Positions 24,783-35,228 of a stretch of 64,000 bases of DNA are shown here, in pieces. The notes beneath the pieces were generated by a model. That model had not been told where the DNA came from. It searched no databases and saw nothing but the letters and a program-made list of their open reading frames with translations. A program made the translations under genes and the position numbers. Position 1 is the first letter of the stretch; each line of letters begins with the position of its first letter. This DNA is from Diplosphaera chodatii (taxonomy: Eukaryota; Chlorophyta; Trebouxiophyceae; Prasiolales; Stichococcaceae), in assembly GCA_032358165.1 (NCBI GenBank), contig JAALGY010000041.1, positions 930,001 to 994,000 on the forward strand, in the 5' to 3' direction.

Positions 24783-25383
24783 TGTTTAGTTGCTTCCACC
24801 AGCATGCAGGGGTGCCTCACGGCATGTACCCGGTCCCCGGTGCTTCTGCACTAGAGTGGCTGGGAGTCAGGGGCCCTGTCAACGGTGACAACTACCAGCT
24901 GGCCGGCTACTTGCAGGCAGTCGCCTCCAAGACCGGTCGTCGGCGGTTAGCACAGTTTCGGATGGGCAGTCACATGCTGGGGGTGGAGACAGGGAGGTGG
25001 CAGCGTCTGCCGCGGGCAGAGCGGCTGTGTCAGCGGTGTAGCTGCGGCGTGGTAGATGATGAGGCGCACATGGTCTTGGGGTGTCCAGCTCTTGTAGATC
25101 AGAGGGTGCAGCATTCTGAGCTGTTTCAGGACAGCGACATCACCTCAGTGGCGGACTTTATGCAGCAGGATGCCGGGCAACTGGCAGCCTTTTTGCGGGT
25201 TTGTCATGATCATTGTGCAGAGTTGGAGGGGTGTACATCCAAGCGGGATTGAGTGGAACCATCCTGTCAGCGGGGAGTGAACGGTTTCGGACACGACTCG
25301 TTGTGCATGTTGCTCTGGGCCATTCCGCCAGAGCCTGTGGCTAGGCCAAAATGGCCCACCACCAGTATGTAATCAATGTCAAA
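24783..25383 (+). mobile_element. Family C remnant followed by 5'-truncated LINE-A 3' end
   Basis: Positions 24,783-24,845 match a diverged piece of the family C body (TTCACCAGCATGCAGGG-like). From about 24,852 the sequence is LINE-A: the open frame encodes the end of ORF2, with RRLAQFRMGSHMLGVETGRW and a CCHC zinc-finger-like motif (CQRCSCG then HMVLGCP), stopping at 25252. The LINE-A 3' UTR and its terminal TATGTAATCAATGTC follow. It lacks the endonuclease and reverse transcriptase and is dead. Confidence 0.8.
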
Positions 25384-25906
25384 TGACTACCGGTCCCTGT
25401 ATGGCCTGCGCGGGCCTTTTCGGGGGTTTTGCCCGCGGGTGCTGTGGCACATGTTCGTTTGTTCGTTTGGTTGTTTTTTACAAAGGGCGTCCAGACCAGA
25501 ACCAGGGGGTGTGTGGCCGACGTCGATGGCAGCCCACAATAACGAGGCTCTGCGGCACAATGTGGCACATGTATCATGTTAGGTGTCTTCCTTGCTTGCT
25601 GCTTGTGCTTTCTCGCACTTCGTTTGCCAGCACCAGGTCATGTCTGCACGAATGTTGAACTGTGTCCACCGGGATTGAGTGAAAACATTCCGTCAGCGGA
25701 GAGTGAACGGTTTCGGACGCGACTCGTTGTGCATGTTGCTCTGGGTTATTCCGCCGGAGTCTGTGGCTAAGCCAAAATGGGCCACCACCAGTGTGTAATC
25801 AGTTTCAATGTCAACGTCTGTGTGTTTCAATTTTGTTTTGATTCTCTGCGTTGTCTCATTTCTTGTCTGTGCATGTCGCCTCCGCTGAGGTCTCTGCATG
25901 AGCCAT
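25384..25906. repeat. Mosaic of diverged retroelement fragments
   Basis: In order: a diverged family C body piece (25,384-25,460), a short family C tail in reverse (25,461-25,510), a small LINE-B piece (GTGTGTGGCCGACGTCGATG near 25,518), a repeat shared with 24.4 kb, and a second diverged LINE-A 3' end in plus orientation (about 25,667-25,815). These copies are visibly more mutated than those further right. Confidence 0.6.
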
Positions 25907-26070
25907 GTTTGTTTGTTTGTTTGTTTGTTTGTTTGTTTGTTTGTTTGTTTGTTTGTTTGGGTTTTACAAAGGGCGTCCAACCTAGAACCAAGCTCAAGAA
26001 TAAGGCTCTGCGGCACAATGCGGCGTCTCACGTGTGAACGTGAGGGCGGCTGATTCCAACATCAAAACGC
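25907..26070 (-). mobile_element. Family C 3' end with (CAAA)n tail, reverse orientation
   Basis: A run of about 12 TTTG units leads into TTTTACAAAGGGCGTCC and the rest of the family C 3' terminus, read from its tail inwards. It abuts the C-rich minisatellite of the next, oppositely oriented family C copy. Confidence 0.75.
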
Positions 26071-27950
26071 ACCCTCACACCTCACCTGCCAGCACCCGCC
26101 GTCGCCTTCACCTTCACTTTCGGTCCCATCCTGGACTCCCACCGCCACTCACCTTCACCTACACCCTCACACCTCACCTACCAGCACCCGTCATCGCCTT
26201 CACCTTCACTTTCAGTCCCATCCTGGACTCCTGCCACCACTCACCTTCACCTACACCCTCCACACCGCACCCGCCAGCACCCGCCGTCACCTTCACCTTC
26301 ACCTCCACATTCAGTCCCATCTTGGACTCCCGCCACCACTCACCTTCACCTACACCCTCCACACCTCGCCTGCCAGCACCCGCCGCCGCCTTCACCTCCA
26401 CCTTCGGTCCCATCTTGGGCTACCACCGCCACTCACCTTCGCCTACACCCTCCACACCTCGCCTACCAGCACCCGTCGTCGCCTTCACCTTCACCTTCGG
26501 TCCCATCTTGGACTCCCACCGCCACTCGCCTTCACCTACACCCTCGCACCTCGCCTGCCAGCACCCGCCGTCGCCTTCACCTCCACCTTCGGTCCCATCT
26601 TGGACTCCCTCCGCCACTCACCTTCGCCTACACCCTCACACCTCACCTGCCAGCACCCGCCGTCACCTTCACCTTCACATTCAGTCCCATCCTGGGCTCC
26701 CACCGCCACTCACCTTCACCTACACCCTCACACCTCGCCTGCCAGCACCCGCCGTCGCCTTCACCTCCACATTCAGTCCCATCCTGGACTCCCACCGCCA
26801 CTCACCTTCGCCTACACCCTCACACCTCACCTGCCAGCACCCGCCGTCACCTTCACCTTCACATTCAGTCCCATTCTGGGCTCCCACCGCCACTCACCTT
26901 CACCTACACCCTCCACACCTCGCCTGCCAGCACCCGCCGTCGCCTTCACCTTCGCCTTCGGTCCCATCCTGGACTCCCACCGCCCCTCACCTTCACCTAC
27001 ACCCTCCACACCTCGCCTGCCAGCACCCGCCGTCACCTTCACCTTCACCTTCGGTCCCATCTTGGACTCCCGCCACTACTCACCTTCGCCTACACCCTCC
27101 ACACCTCGCCTGCCAGCACCCGCCGCCGCCTTCACCTTCACCTTCGGTCCCATCTTGGACTCCCGCCACCACTCACCTTCACCTACACCCTCCACACCTC
27201 GCCTTCCAGCACCCGCCGTCACCTTCACCTTCACCTTCGGTCCCGTCTTGGACTCCCGCCACCACTCACCTTCACCTACACCCTCCACACCTCACCCGCC
27301 AGCACCCGCCGTCACCTTCACCTTCACTTTCGGTCCCATCCTGGACCCCCACCGCCACTCACCTTCACCTACACCCTCACACCTCACCTGCCAGCACCCG
27401 CCGTCACCTTCACCTTCACATTCAGTCCCATTCTGGGCTCCCACCGCCACTCACCTTCACCTACACCCTCCACACCTCGCCTGCCAGCACCCGCCGTCGC
27501 CTTCACCTTCAACTTCAATCCCATCCTGGACTCCCACCGCCACTCACCTTCACCTACACCCTCACGCCTCACTTGCCAGCACCCGCCGTCGCCTTCACCT
27601 TCACCTTTGGTCCCATCCTGGACTCCCACCGCCGCTCACCTTCACCTACACCCTCCACACCTCGCCTGCCAGCACCCGCCGTCGCCTTCACCTTCACTTT
27701 CGGTCCCATCCTGGACCCCCACCGCCACTCACCTTCACCTACACCCTCACACCTCACCTACCAGCACCCGCCGTCGCTTTCACCTTCACCTTTGGTCCCA
27801 TCCTGGACTCCACCGCCGCTCACCTTCACCTACACCCTCACACCTCACTTACCAGCACCCGCCGTCGCCTTCACCGTCACCTTCGGTCCCATCCTGGACT
27901 CCCGCCGCCACTCACCTTCACCTACACTCTCACACCTCACCTGCCAGCGC
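26071..27950 (+). repeat. 92/93-bp C-rich minisatellite array (about 20 units), part of a family C element
   Basis: Tandem units contain CACCTCACCTGCCAGCACCC, CGCCTTCACCTTCAC, TCGGTCCCATCCTGGACTCC and CACCGCCACTCACC. Because the common unit length is not a multiple of three and the C-rich strand has almost no stop triplets, long open frames (up to 824 codons) run through the array in all phases. These show Pro/Ser/His/Thr-rich periodic sequence and are not regarded as genes. The array is directly followed by a CAAGAACAAGAGCAAGAGC motif and the family C body, in the same order as at 33.1 kb and in reverse at 37.3-38.5 kb. Confidence 0.85.
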
Positions 27951-28640
27951 CCGATCAAGAACAAGAGCAAGAGCAAGACCAAGACCCTAGTAGCATGGCA
28001 ACACCTAGCAGCGGCCACCCGCGGAGCCCGCGCGGATGGGAGCACCTGCCTCAGAAGACCCTGGTGCCGGGTGTTGTGCATATCGGACAGCTTGCGGCGT
28101 CAGCCGCCAGCCCTCTGTTGTTTGCCAGCGCCAGCCCTCAGTCCCTTTGGGTTTGGTTGCTTTCACCAGCATGCAGGGCGCCTCGCGGCGTATCCGGTCC
28201 CAGCGGGCCCAGAGCTCGGCGTACTTGTACGCAACCGGTCCCTGCATGTCTGCGCGGGGTTTTCTGGGTTTACCCGCGGGTGCCGTGGCACGTGGACAGA
28301 CAGACGCTTTGACATTTCTAGAGTGATAGACCCGCAGCGGTGCGACTTCGCCGCGAGTGCGTGGCATTGCTGCCGCCGCCGCCAGGTCCCCGCACTTGTA
28401 CGACCATTAGGTAGCCTTCCTCATCGGGACTATTGCCTTTCGCTGGTCTCATGGGCCCTGCATTCCCTTGCGGTTTCAGTGTCCTCCATCGACATATTTC
28501 GAACATGACATACTCAGCCGCCCTCACGTTCACACGTGGGAAGCCGCATTGTGCCGCAGAGCCTTGTTCTTGAGCTTGGTTCTGGTCTGGACGCCCTTTG
28601 TAAAAAACAAACAAACAAACAAACAAACAAAACATCAAAA
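27951..28640 (+). mobile_element. Family C retroposon body with (CAAA)n tail
   Basis: This is a 690-bp body ending GGACGCCCTTTGTAAAAAAC and a (CAAA)n tail. Together with the preceding minisatellite it makes an element of about 2.6 kb. A nearly identical body is at 33,298-34,000, and a reverse copy is at 37,262-37,980. No reverse transcriptase is encoded. A 120-codon frame on the opposite strand (28,005-28,367; AYKYAELWARWDRIRREAP) is conserved between copies but matches nothing I know. The variable 5' truncation and fixed tailed 3' end point to LINE-type mobilisation. Confidence 0.75.
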
Positions 28641-28861
28641 CGTTCTGTTCGAAATATGTCGATGGAGGATGCTGAAACCCAAGGGAATGCAGGGCCGATG
28701 AGACCAGCGCAAGGCAATACTCCTGATGAGGAAGGCTACCTAATGGTCGCACTTCGCGCAAGTCGCTGCCATTCACAGCATCGAATGTGCGGCGCTGCAG
28801 GTGTGCACTGACAAGAGAGGTGTTAATGCCCTGCGGCACGCCGTCAACGATGGGTAACATG
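28632..28861 (-). mobile_element. Family C fragment and LINE-A internal fragment
   Basis: Positions 28,641-28,747 are an internal family C piece in reverse without its tail, so it abuts the tail of the preceding copy head to head. Positions 28,748-28,860 match LINE-A ORF2 coding sequence near its 3' part (compare 30,812-30,921). Confidence 0.65.
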
Positions 28862-29370
28862 AAGTCATTGACATTTGACATTGCATACATACTGGTGGTG
28901 GGCCATTTTGGCCTAGCCACAGGCTCTGGCGGAATAACCCAGAGCAACATGCACAACGAGTCGTGTCCGAAACCGTTCACTCCCCGCTGACAGAATGATT
29001 CCACTCAATCCCGGTTGGATGTACACCCCTCCAACTCTGCACAATGATCATGACGAACCCCGCAAAAAGGCTGCCAGTTGCCCGGCATCTTGCTGCATAA
29101 AGTCCGCCACTGTGGTGATGTCGCTGTCCTGAAACAGCTCACAATGCTGCACCCTCTGATCTACTAGAGCTGGACACCCCCAGACCATGTGCGCCTCATC
29201 ATCCACCACGCCGCAGCTACACCGCTGACACAGCCGCTCTGCCCGCGGCAGACGCTGCCACCTCCCTGTCTCCACCCCCAGCATGTGACTGCCCATCCGA
29301 AACTGTGCTAACCGCCGACGACCGGTCTTGGAGGCGACTGCCTGCAAGTAGCCGGCCAACCGGTAGTTGT

Positions 29371-30760
29371 TTGTTTGTTTGTTTGTTTGTTTGTTTTTTA
29401 CAAAGGGCGTCCAGACCAGAACCAAGCTCAAGAACAAGGCTCTGCGGCACAATGTGGCGTCTCACGTGTGAACGTGAGGGCGGCGAAAGAATGTCATGTC
29501 ACACATCAAGTGTCGAACTGTGCAGATGGAGGACACTGAAACCGCAAGGGAATGCAGGGCCCATGAGACCAGCGCAAGGCAATAGTCCCGGTGGGGAAGT
29601 CTAAGCTACATGGATGCAAACGTGCTGCAAAGGCTAAGAAGCGCGAGATCAGCAACGCCAACAACGCGGTCCAATCACCCAGGCCACAAATGCAATGTCT
29701 AGATCTACGTGATTCCGTGTGACTCTACGTGATGCCATCAATATTGCTGGATTGCTATGACCGCCGCTGATGCGGCCGGAGCTAGCGGCAGACTGCGGCA
29801 ATGGCAGCTGCGGCCAGCGGCGGCGGCGGCAGCTGGCGATGGTGAAGCTGCGCGGCTGAGGAGGCAGCACACGCCGATATGACACTGTGACACAGCCGCG
29901 GGTATGTGCATCTGCAGTCTGACACGAAAGGTCTGTGAGTGCCGGCTGTCGATGGCAAGGCGGCGCAGCTGATGCCAGACGCCAGTCTACCGCAGGCTCC
30001 CCCAAACCGCTGCAAACCGGATCTGACAAGAGCCAAGGCGCTGCTGGAGCTGCGTAGATGGATGCTGTGCGCCGCTGTTCGCCGGATGTGCGCCTAGCCG
30101 CTACAGGGTGACCAAGCCTGCAGCAGTGCAGTCGCGCATGCGGCGCATGCGGCTGAAGCGGCTGCTGTGAAGGCTGATGGCGGGCTAACGGCTATCAGAG
30201 CGTATCATGACGCCGTGTGTGATGGCTGCAGAGCTGTGATGACGCCGGCCAGGCTGTGAAGGCGGATTCCGAAACCGCTGTGCTGCGGGATCCCTGCTGA
30301 TCGCCAAACCGAACTGCCCCCGAAGTCCGGCTGGCGACGCAGGGCCGGCTGCAGGCGGCTCCTATGACGATGTAGAAGCTGCTGAAGGTGATGGTGAAGG
30401 CGTAGAACCGTTGGAGACGGCGTTGAAGGGTCTGGCCTGTGGAGGCGTGCTGGGTGGTTTGGGGGTCGAAGGCGGCGACTGTGGACTTCCCGTTTGAGCG
30501 CTTGCGGTTGACGACGATGAGGAAGGCGCTGAGTGGCTGTGTGAGCGTAGAAGCGGTGTGGACGTCAGGTTTGGCTGGTAGAGGTGTTGTGCTGCCGGGA
30601 TGGCAACAATTTGGGCTGCTGTGATGGGCCGCAAGGCTGGCACGCTGCTCGCGGAGGCAAGCAAGAGTGGCGAAGGCGATGACGATGTGTGTGATAGCAG
30701 CGGCAGGCCGTGCCAGGGGGCCGCTCCCCCTGGCACGGTGAAAACGGAAAAGGTAGTTGT
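29371..30760 (-). mobile_element. Family D retroposon with family C-type 3' end, inserted in LINE-A
   Basis: It is flanked by CCGGTAGTTG at 29,360-29,369 and 30,761-30,770, a target-site duplication of a LINE-A sequence present once in intact copies. In element sense (minus strand) it starts near CTTTTCCGTTTTCACCGTGC, carries a 13-bp perfect hairpin at 30,708-30,738, has about 1.1 kb of unique sequence, then joins the last 220 bp of family C and a (CAAA)n tail. A second full copy is at 55,210-56,673. The 661-codon frame at 30,362-32,347 is a chance fusion of LINE-A ORF2 with this element. Confidence 0.8.
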
Positions 30761-32358
30761 CCGGTAGTTGTCACCGTTCACAGGGCCCCTGGCTCCCAGC
30801 CACTCACGCACTTTGCGCAAGTCGCTGCCATTCACAGCATCGAATGTGCGGCGCTGCAGGTGTGCACTGACAACCGAAGTGTCAATGCGCTGCGGCACGC
30901 CGTCAACGATGGGTGACATGAAGTGCAGGAACGAGCACACCTGGGCAGCCCAGCATGCTGAGCTGGTGTTGCTGCGCCCCGGCCGGGTGGCCAGAGCACA
31001 GTTCTCCAGGAATGCCTGCTTGGTGAGGCGTGTGTCCGGCATCGCGACCAGCTGATTCCAGAACCGGCAGATGGCCAGCGTTGCCGTGTGTGCCACCGGG
31101 AATCGCCCAAGCTCCCCCAACACCGCCACGTTGGGAGTGCCTGTGCGCACACCAAGAACAGACCGAAGAAACTTCCGATGGACAAGCTCACAAGTGTCCA
31201 TGCCACTACCGCACAACGCCCCAGGACCCCATGTTTCGACACCATAAAGCATAACAGGACGTACTAGTGCATCGAACAAGTGCAGCTGCAGTGCTGGGTC
31301 ATGCAAGCTCAGGTCATGGCAACGATGCTGCAATGCAAGTGCGGCGCGCTGGGCGGAGGCCGCTCTGCCGATGCTAGCGGCAGCAAAAGAACTACGACTA
31401 GAGATGTCAACCCCCAAATAGGTAAACGAGTCCAGCACTTCGATGGGAGCATGCATGTAGGTGAGAACCGGTGGTGCCGCAGCCTGGGCTGCGTACACCA
31501 CGACCTTAGTCTTCTTCACGTTGACGGTGAGGCGCCAGCGTTTGCAGTACGACTCCAGCAGGTCGAGCTGCGCCTGCAGGCCGCGTACGGATGTGGACAC
31601 CAGGTCCAGATCATCTGCATAGAAGAGGGCAGGTGCCTGCACACCACACAGGGTGGGCAGGTCCAGGTTCGCGCCGGCGGCCTCCAGCTCCGCTTGGAAA
31701 TCGTCAATGTAAATCCCAAAAAGGGTTGGAGATAGTGGACATCCCTGCTTAACCCCCAGAGTGCTCTGAAATGTGTCGGACATTCCCCCCTCAAACTGCA
31801 ATGCCATGGGCACATCAGCATACAGTGCCTGCACGCCCCTCAGAAACTCCCCATGCACCCCAATCCGCTGCAGCTTCTCCCAAAGCAAATCACGAGGTAC
31901 AGTGTCGTATGCTTTCTTGAAATCGACAAAGCAAGAGTACAGAGGCTGCTTATCTGCCTTGGCCTTCTCGATGAGGGTGCGAACGACGAAGGTCTGATCG
32001 GTGGTGCGGTGGTCCTTGCGGAAGCCCGCCTGTCCGCGTGCGCGCAGCTGGTGCTGCTCGGTCCATCTCATAAGCTTTTCGTTAAGCATGCAAGCATACA
32101 GCTTTGCCAATAAAGAGCCAACAGCAATGCCACGGTAATTACCCGGATCGGATGTGTCGCCCCCCTTGTGAATCGGCGTGATGCCGCACAGAGCCCAGCC
32201 CCTTGGCAACGCTGCCACCCTTTGACAAGCGTTGAAAACAGATGCAAGACAAGGTGCAAGCTGCGCCGCTGCAACAGATAAAGCATCCAATTTGAGCAGG
32301 CCCACCGTTGCTTTGCCTCCGCGCAGGGCTCCTATAGCCTGTTGCACGGCGCCGGCTG

Positions 32359-32441
32359 TTTGTTTGTTTGTTTGTTTGTTTGTTTTTTACAAAGGGCGTC
32401 CAGACCAGAACCAAGCTCAAGAACAAGGCTCTGCGGCACAA
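32359..32441 (-). mobile_element. Strongly 5'-truncated family C insertion
   Basis: Only the (TTTG)n tail and about 60 bp of the family C 3' end are present. The 9-bp CGCCGGCTG at 32,350-32,358 is repeated at 32,442-32,450. The uninterrupted LINE-A copies have CGCCGGCTG once, which proves the insertion and its target-site duplication. Confidence 0.85.
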
Positions 32442-32796
32442 CGCCGGCTGTGAAGGCATTGACATTGATTACATGTTGTGAAGGGCGAGTTGAGCTCGCT
32501 CCCGTCGGCAAAAGGTGGCGCAGCACCACTACCCGAGGTACCTGCAGTGCTTGATGAAACCGTGGGGGCATCCAGCAGTTTCCGGAAGGAGTCAAGCATC
32601 ACATCATCTGCTATGGGACACGCCCGCTTCTTAGCAGGTTTGAACTTTTGCCAGAACTTTTTGGAGTTGGTTGATCGAGCCAGTTCAGTGAGGGCAAGAG
32701 CCTGACTGCGGGTCCACTGGCGCTGGGTGCGGCGTAGCAGGTGCTGGTACTGCTGGCGGAGCGCGCGAGCAGCCGGTGACTGCGGGTCGCGCCGTA

Positions 32797-33297
32797 GGTG
32801 ACGGTGAGCGGCGGTGGGAGTCCAGGATGGGACCGAAAGTGAAGGTGAAGGCGACGGCGGGTGCTGGCAGGTGAGTGTGAGGGTGTAGGCGAAGGTGAGC
32901 GGCGGTTGGAGTCCAGGATGGGACCGAAAGTGAAGGTGAAGGCGACGGCGGGTGCTGGCAGGTGAGGTGTGAGGGTGTAGGCGAAGGCGAGTGGTGGTGG
33001 TAGTCCAGGATGGGACCGAAAGTGAAGGTGGAGGCGATGGCGGGCGCTGGCAGGTGAGGTGTGAGGGTGTAGGTGAAGGTGAGTGGTGGTGGGAGTCCAG
33101 GATGGGACCTGCCAGCACCCGCCGTCACCTTCACCTTCACATTCAGTCCCATCCTGGACTCCCACTGCCGCTCACCTTCGCCTACACCCTCCACACCTCG
33201 CCTGCCAGCACCCGCCGCCGCCTTCACCTTCGCCTTCGGTCCCATCTTGGACTCCCGCCGCCACTCACCCTCACCTACACCCTCACACCTCACCTGC
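32797..33297. repeat. Inverted junction of two 92-bp minisatellite arrays
   Basis: Positions 32,797-33,107 carry the G-rich strand of the minisatellite (about 3.5 units) and 33,108-33,297 the C-rich strand (about two units), meeting at GGATGGGACCTGCCAGCACC. The C-rich half leads into the next family C body. Confidence 0.8.
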
Positions 33298-34000
33298 CCT
33301 GTCAGCCCTGGGCCAAGATCAAGAACAAGAGCAAGAGCAAGACCAAGACCTTAGTAGCATGACAACACCTAGCAGCGGCCACCCGCGGAGCCCGCGCGGA
33401 TGGGAGCACCTGCCTCAGAAGACCCTGGTGCCCGGTGTTGTGCATATCGGACAGCTTGCGGCGTCAGCCGCCAGCCCTCTGTTGTTTGCCAGCGCCAGCC
33501 CTCAGTCCCTTTGGGTTTGGTTGCTTTCACCAGCATGCAGGGCGCCTCGCGGCGTATCCGGTCCCAGCGGGCCCAGAGCTCGGCGTACTTGTACGCAACC
33601 GGTCCCTGCATGTCTGCGCGGGGTTTTCTGGGTTTACCCGCGGGTGCCGTGGCACGTGGACAGACAGACGCTTTGACATTTCTAGAGTGATAGACCCGCA
33701 GCGGTGCGACTTCGCCGCGAGTGCGTGGCATTGCTGCCGCCGCCGCTAGGTCCCCGCACCTGTACGACCATTAGGTAGCCTTCCTCATCGGGACTATTGC
33801 CTTTCGCTGGTCTCATGGGCCCTGCATTCCCTTGTGGTTTCAGTGTCCTCCATCGACATATTTCGAACATGACGTTTTGACATACTCAGCCGCCCTCACG
33901 TTCACACGTGAGAAGCCGCATTGTGCCGCAGAGCCTTGTTCTTGAGCTTGGTTCTGGTCTGGACGCCCTTTGTAAAAAACAAACAAACAAACAAACAAAC
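33298..34000 (+). mobile_element. Family C retroposon body with (CAAA)n tail, second copy
   Basis: It is nearly identical to 27,951-28,640, from the CAAGAACAAGAGCAAGAGC motif through the body to a (CAAA)6-type tail, with only a handful of visible base changes. The high identity suggests recent amplification or gene conversion. The tail runs straight into a G-rich minisatellite array. Confidence 0.8.
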
Positions 34001-34955
34001 AGGATGGGACCGAAAGTGAAGGTGAAGGCGATGGCGGGCGCTGGCAGGTGAGGTGTGAGGGTGTAGGTGAAGGTGAGCGGCGGTGGGAGTCCAGGATGGG
34101 ACCGAAAGTGAAGGTGATAGCGACGGCGGGCGCTGGCAGGTGAGGTGTGAGGGTGTAGGTGAAGGTGAGCGGCGGTGGGAGTCCAGGATGGGACCGAAAG
34201 TGAAGGTGAAGGCGACGGCGGGTGCTGGCAGGTGAGGTGTGAGGGTGTAGGCGAAGGTGAGCGGCGGTTGGAGTCCAGGATGGGACCGAAAGTGAAGGTG
34301 AAGGCGACGGCGGGTGCTGGCAGGTGAGGTGTGAGGGTGTAGGCGAAGGCGAGTGGCGGTGGGAGTCCAGGATGGGACCGAAAGTGAAGGTGATAGCGAC
34401 GGCGGGTGCTGGCAGGTGAGGTGTGAGGGTGTAGGTGAAGGTGAGTGGTGGTGGGAGTCCAGGATGGGACCGAAAGTGAAGGTGAAGGCGATGGCGGGCG
34501 CTGGCAGGTGAGGTGTGAGGGTGTAGGTGAAGGTGAGCGGCGGTGGGAGTCCAGGATGGGACCGAAAGTGAAGGTGATAGCGACGGCGGGTGCTGGCAGG
34601 TGAGGTGTGAGGGTGTAGGTGAAGGTGAGTGGTGGTGGGAGTCCAGGATGGGACCGAAAGTGAAGGTGATAGCGACGGCGGGTGCTGGCAGGTGAGGTGT
34701 GAGGGTGTAGGTGAAGGTGAGTGGTGGTGGTAGTCCAGGATGGGACCGAAAGTGAAGGTGAAGGCGACGGCGGGTGCTGGCAGGTGAGGTGTGAGGGTGT
34801 AGGCGAAGGCGAGTGGCGGTGGGAGTCCAGGATGGGACCGAAAGTGAAGGTGATAGCGACGGCGGGTGCTGGCAGGTGAGGTGTGAGGGTGTAGGTGAAG
34901 GTGAGTGGTGGTGGGAGTCCAGGATGGGACCGAAAGTGAAGGTGAAGGCGAATAC
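34001..34955 (-). repeat. 92-bp minisatellite array, G-rich strand (about 10 units)
   Basis: Regular 92-bp units alternate between two forms that differ at GAAGGTGAAGGCGACGG versus GAAGGTGATAGCGACGG and at GAGCGGCGG versus GAGTGGTGG. This suggests higher-order doubling of units. A 442-codon frame on the minus strand (33,840-35,168) is produced by the array and is not a gene. Confidence 0.85.
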
Positions 34956-35228
34956 CGTAGTCGTGCGAGACAGTGCTTCAGATGAGTTGGAGGCGCGGTG
35001 GGGAGGCAGCCGTTGGGGGTGGTTGCTGCGATGTTTGCGGCGGGGGTCCAGGGCGGGACTCAGGCTGGGGTTGAGGTTGGCGCTGAGGCTGTGGATGTGA
35101 GTGTGGCTGTGGCTGTGGACGTATTGCTGGCAGCGGCACTGGGTGAGAGGCCGTCCAGCGGACGACAAGGTCTCGGCCGTTCATGCTGCAGAGGCCGCTC
35201 GCGACCCAGATCCTTTTGAAGTCGGTCA
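34956..35228. other. Unassigned single-copy segment between minisatellite pieces
   Basis: This 270-bp stretch has no other copy in the window. On the minus strand an 83-codon frame has a PQPQPHSHPQPQ-like repeat region, probably low-complexity. It interrupts the minisatellite, which resumes with one unit at 35,229. I cannot say what it is. Confidence 0.3.

Larger units (their letters stand above)
28862..32796 (-). mobile_element. LINE-A copy interrupted by family D, family C and a micro-insertion
   Basis: The 3' tail and terminus lie at 28,862 and the coding part continues to 29,369. It resumes at 30,761 after a family D element and extends to 32,796, where a minisatellite cuts off the 5' half. 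The reverse transcriptase is readable: GFRKDHRTTDQTFVV, SCFVDFKKAYDTVPRDLLW, GVKQGCPLSPTLFGIYIDDF and APALFYADDLDLVSTSV. A (TTTG)n family C tail sits at 32,359-32,441 and a 20-bp LINE-A end at 32,457-32,476. ORF1 and the endonuclease are missing, so the copy is inactive. Confidence 0.85.

Noticed and set aside
25907..25960. (TTTG)n runs as possible telomere-type repeats
   Set aside because: The unit is not the plant/algal TTTAGGG, and each run is attached to the same family C 3' end, so it is a retroposon tail.
26034..28508. An 824-codon open frame (and a 570-codon frame in another phase)
   Set aside because: It is produced by the stop-poor 92/93-bp minisatellite and ends in the family C body; all phases are open and the sequence is periodic, so it is not evidence of a gene.
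30362..30760. C-terminal extension of the LINE-A reverse transcriptase rich in Ser and Pro
   Set aside because: It is a chance in-frame fusion into an inserted family D element, shown by the CCGGTAGTTG target-site duplication.
33840..35168. A 442-codon minus-strand frame
   Set aside because: It runs from the family C tail through the G-rich minisatellite array; same explanation as above.
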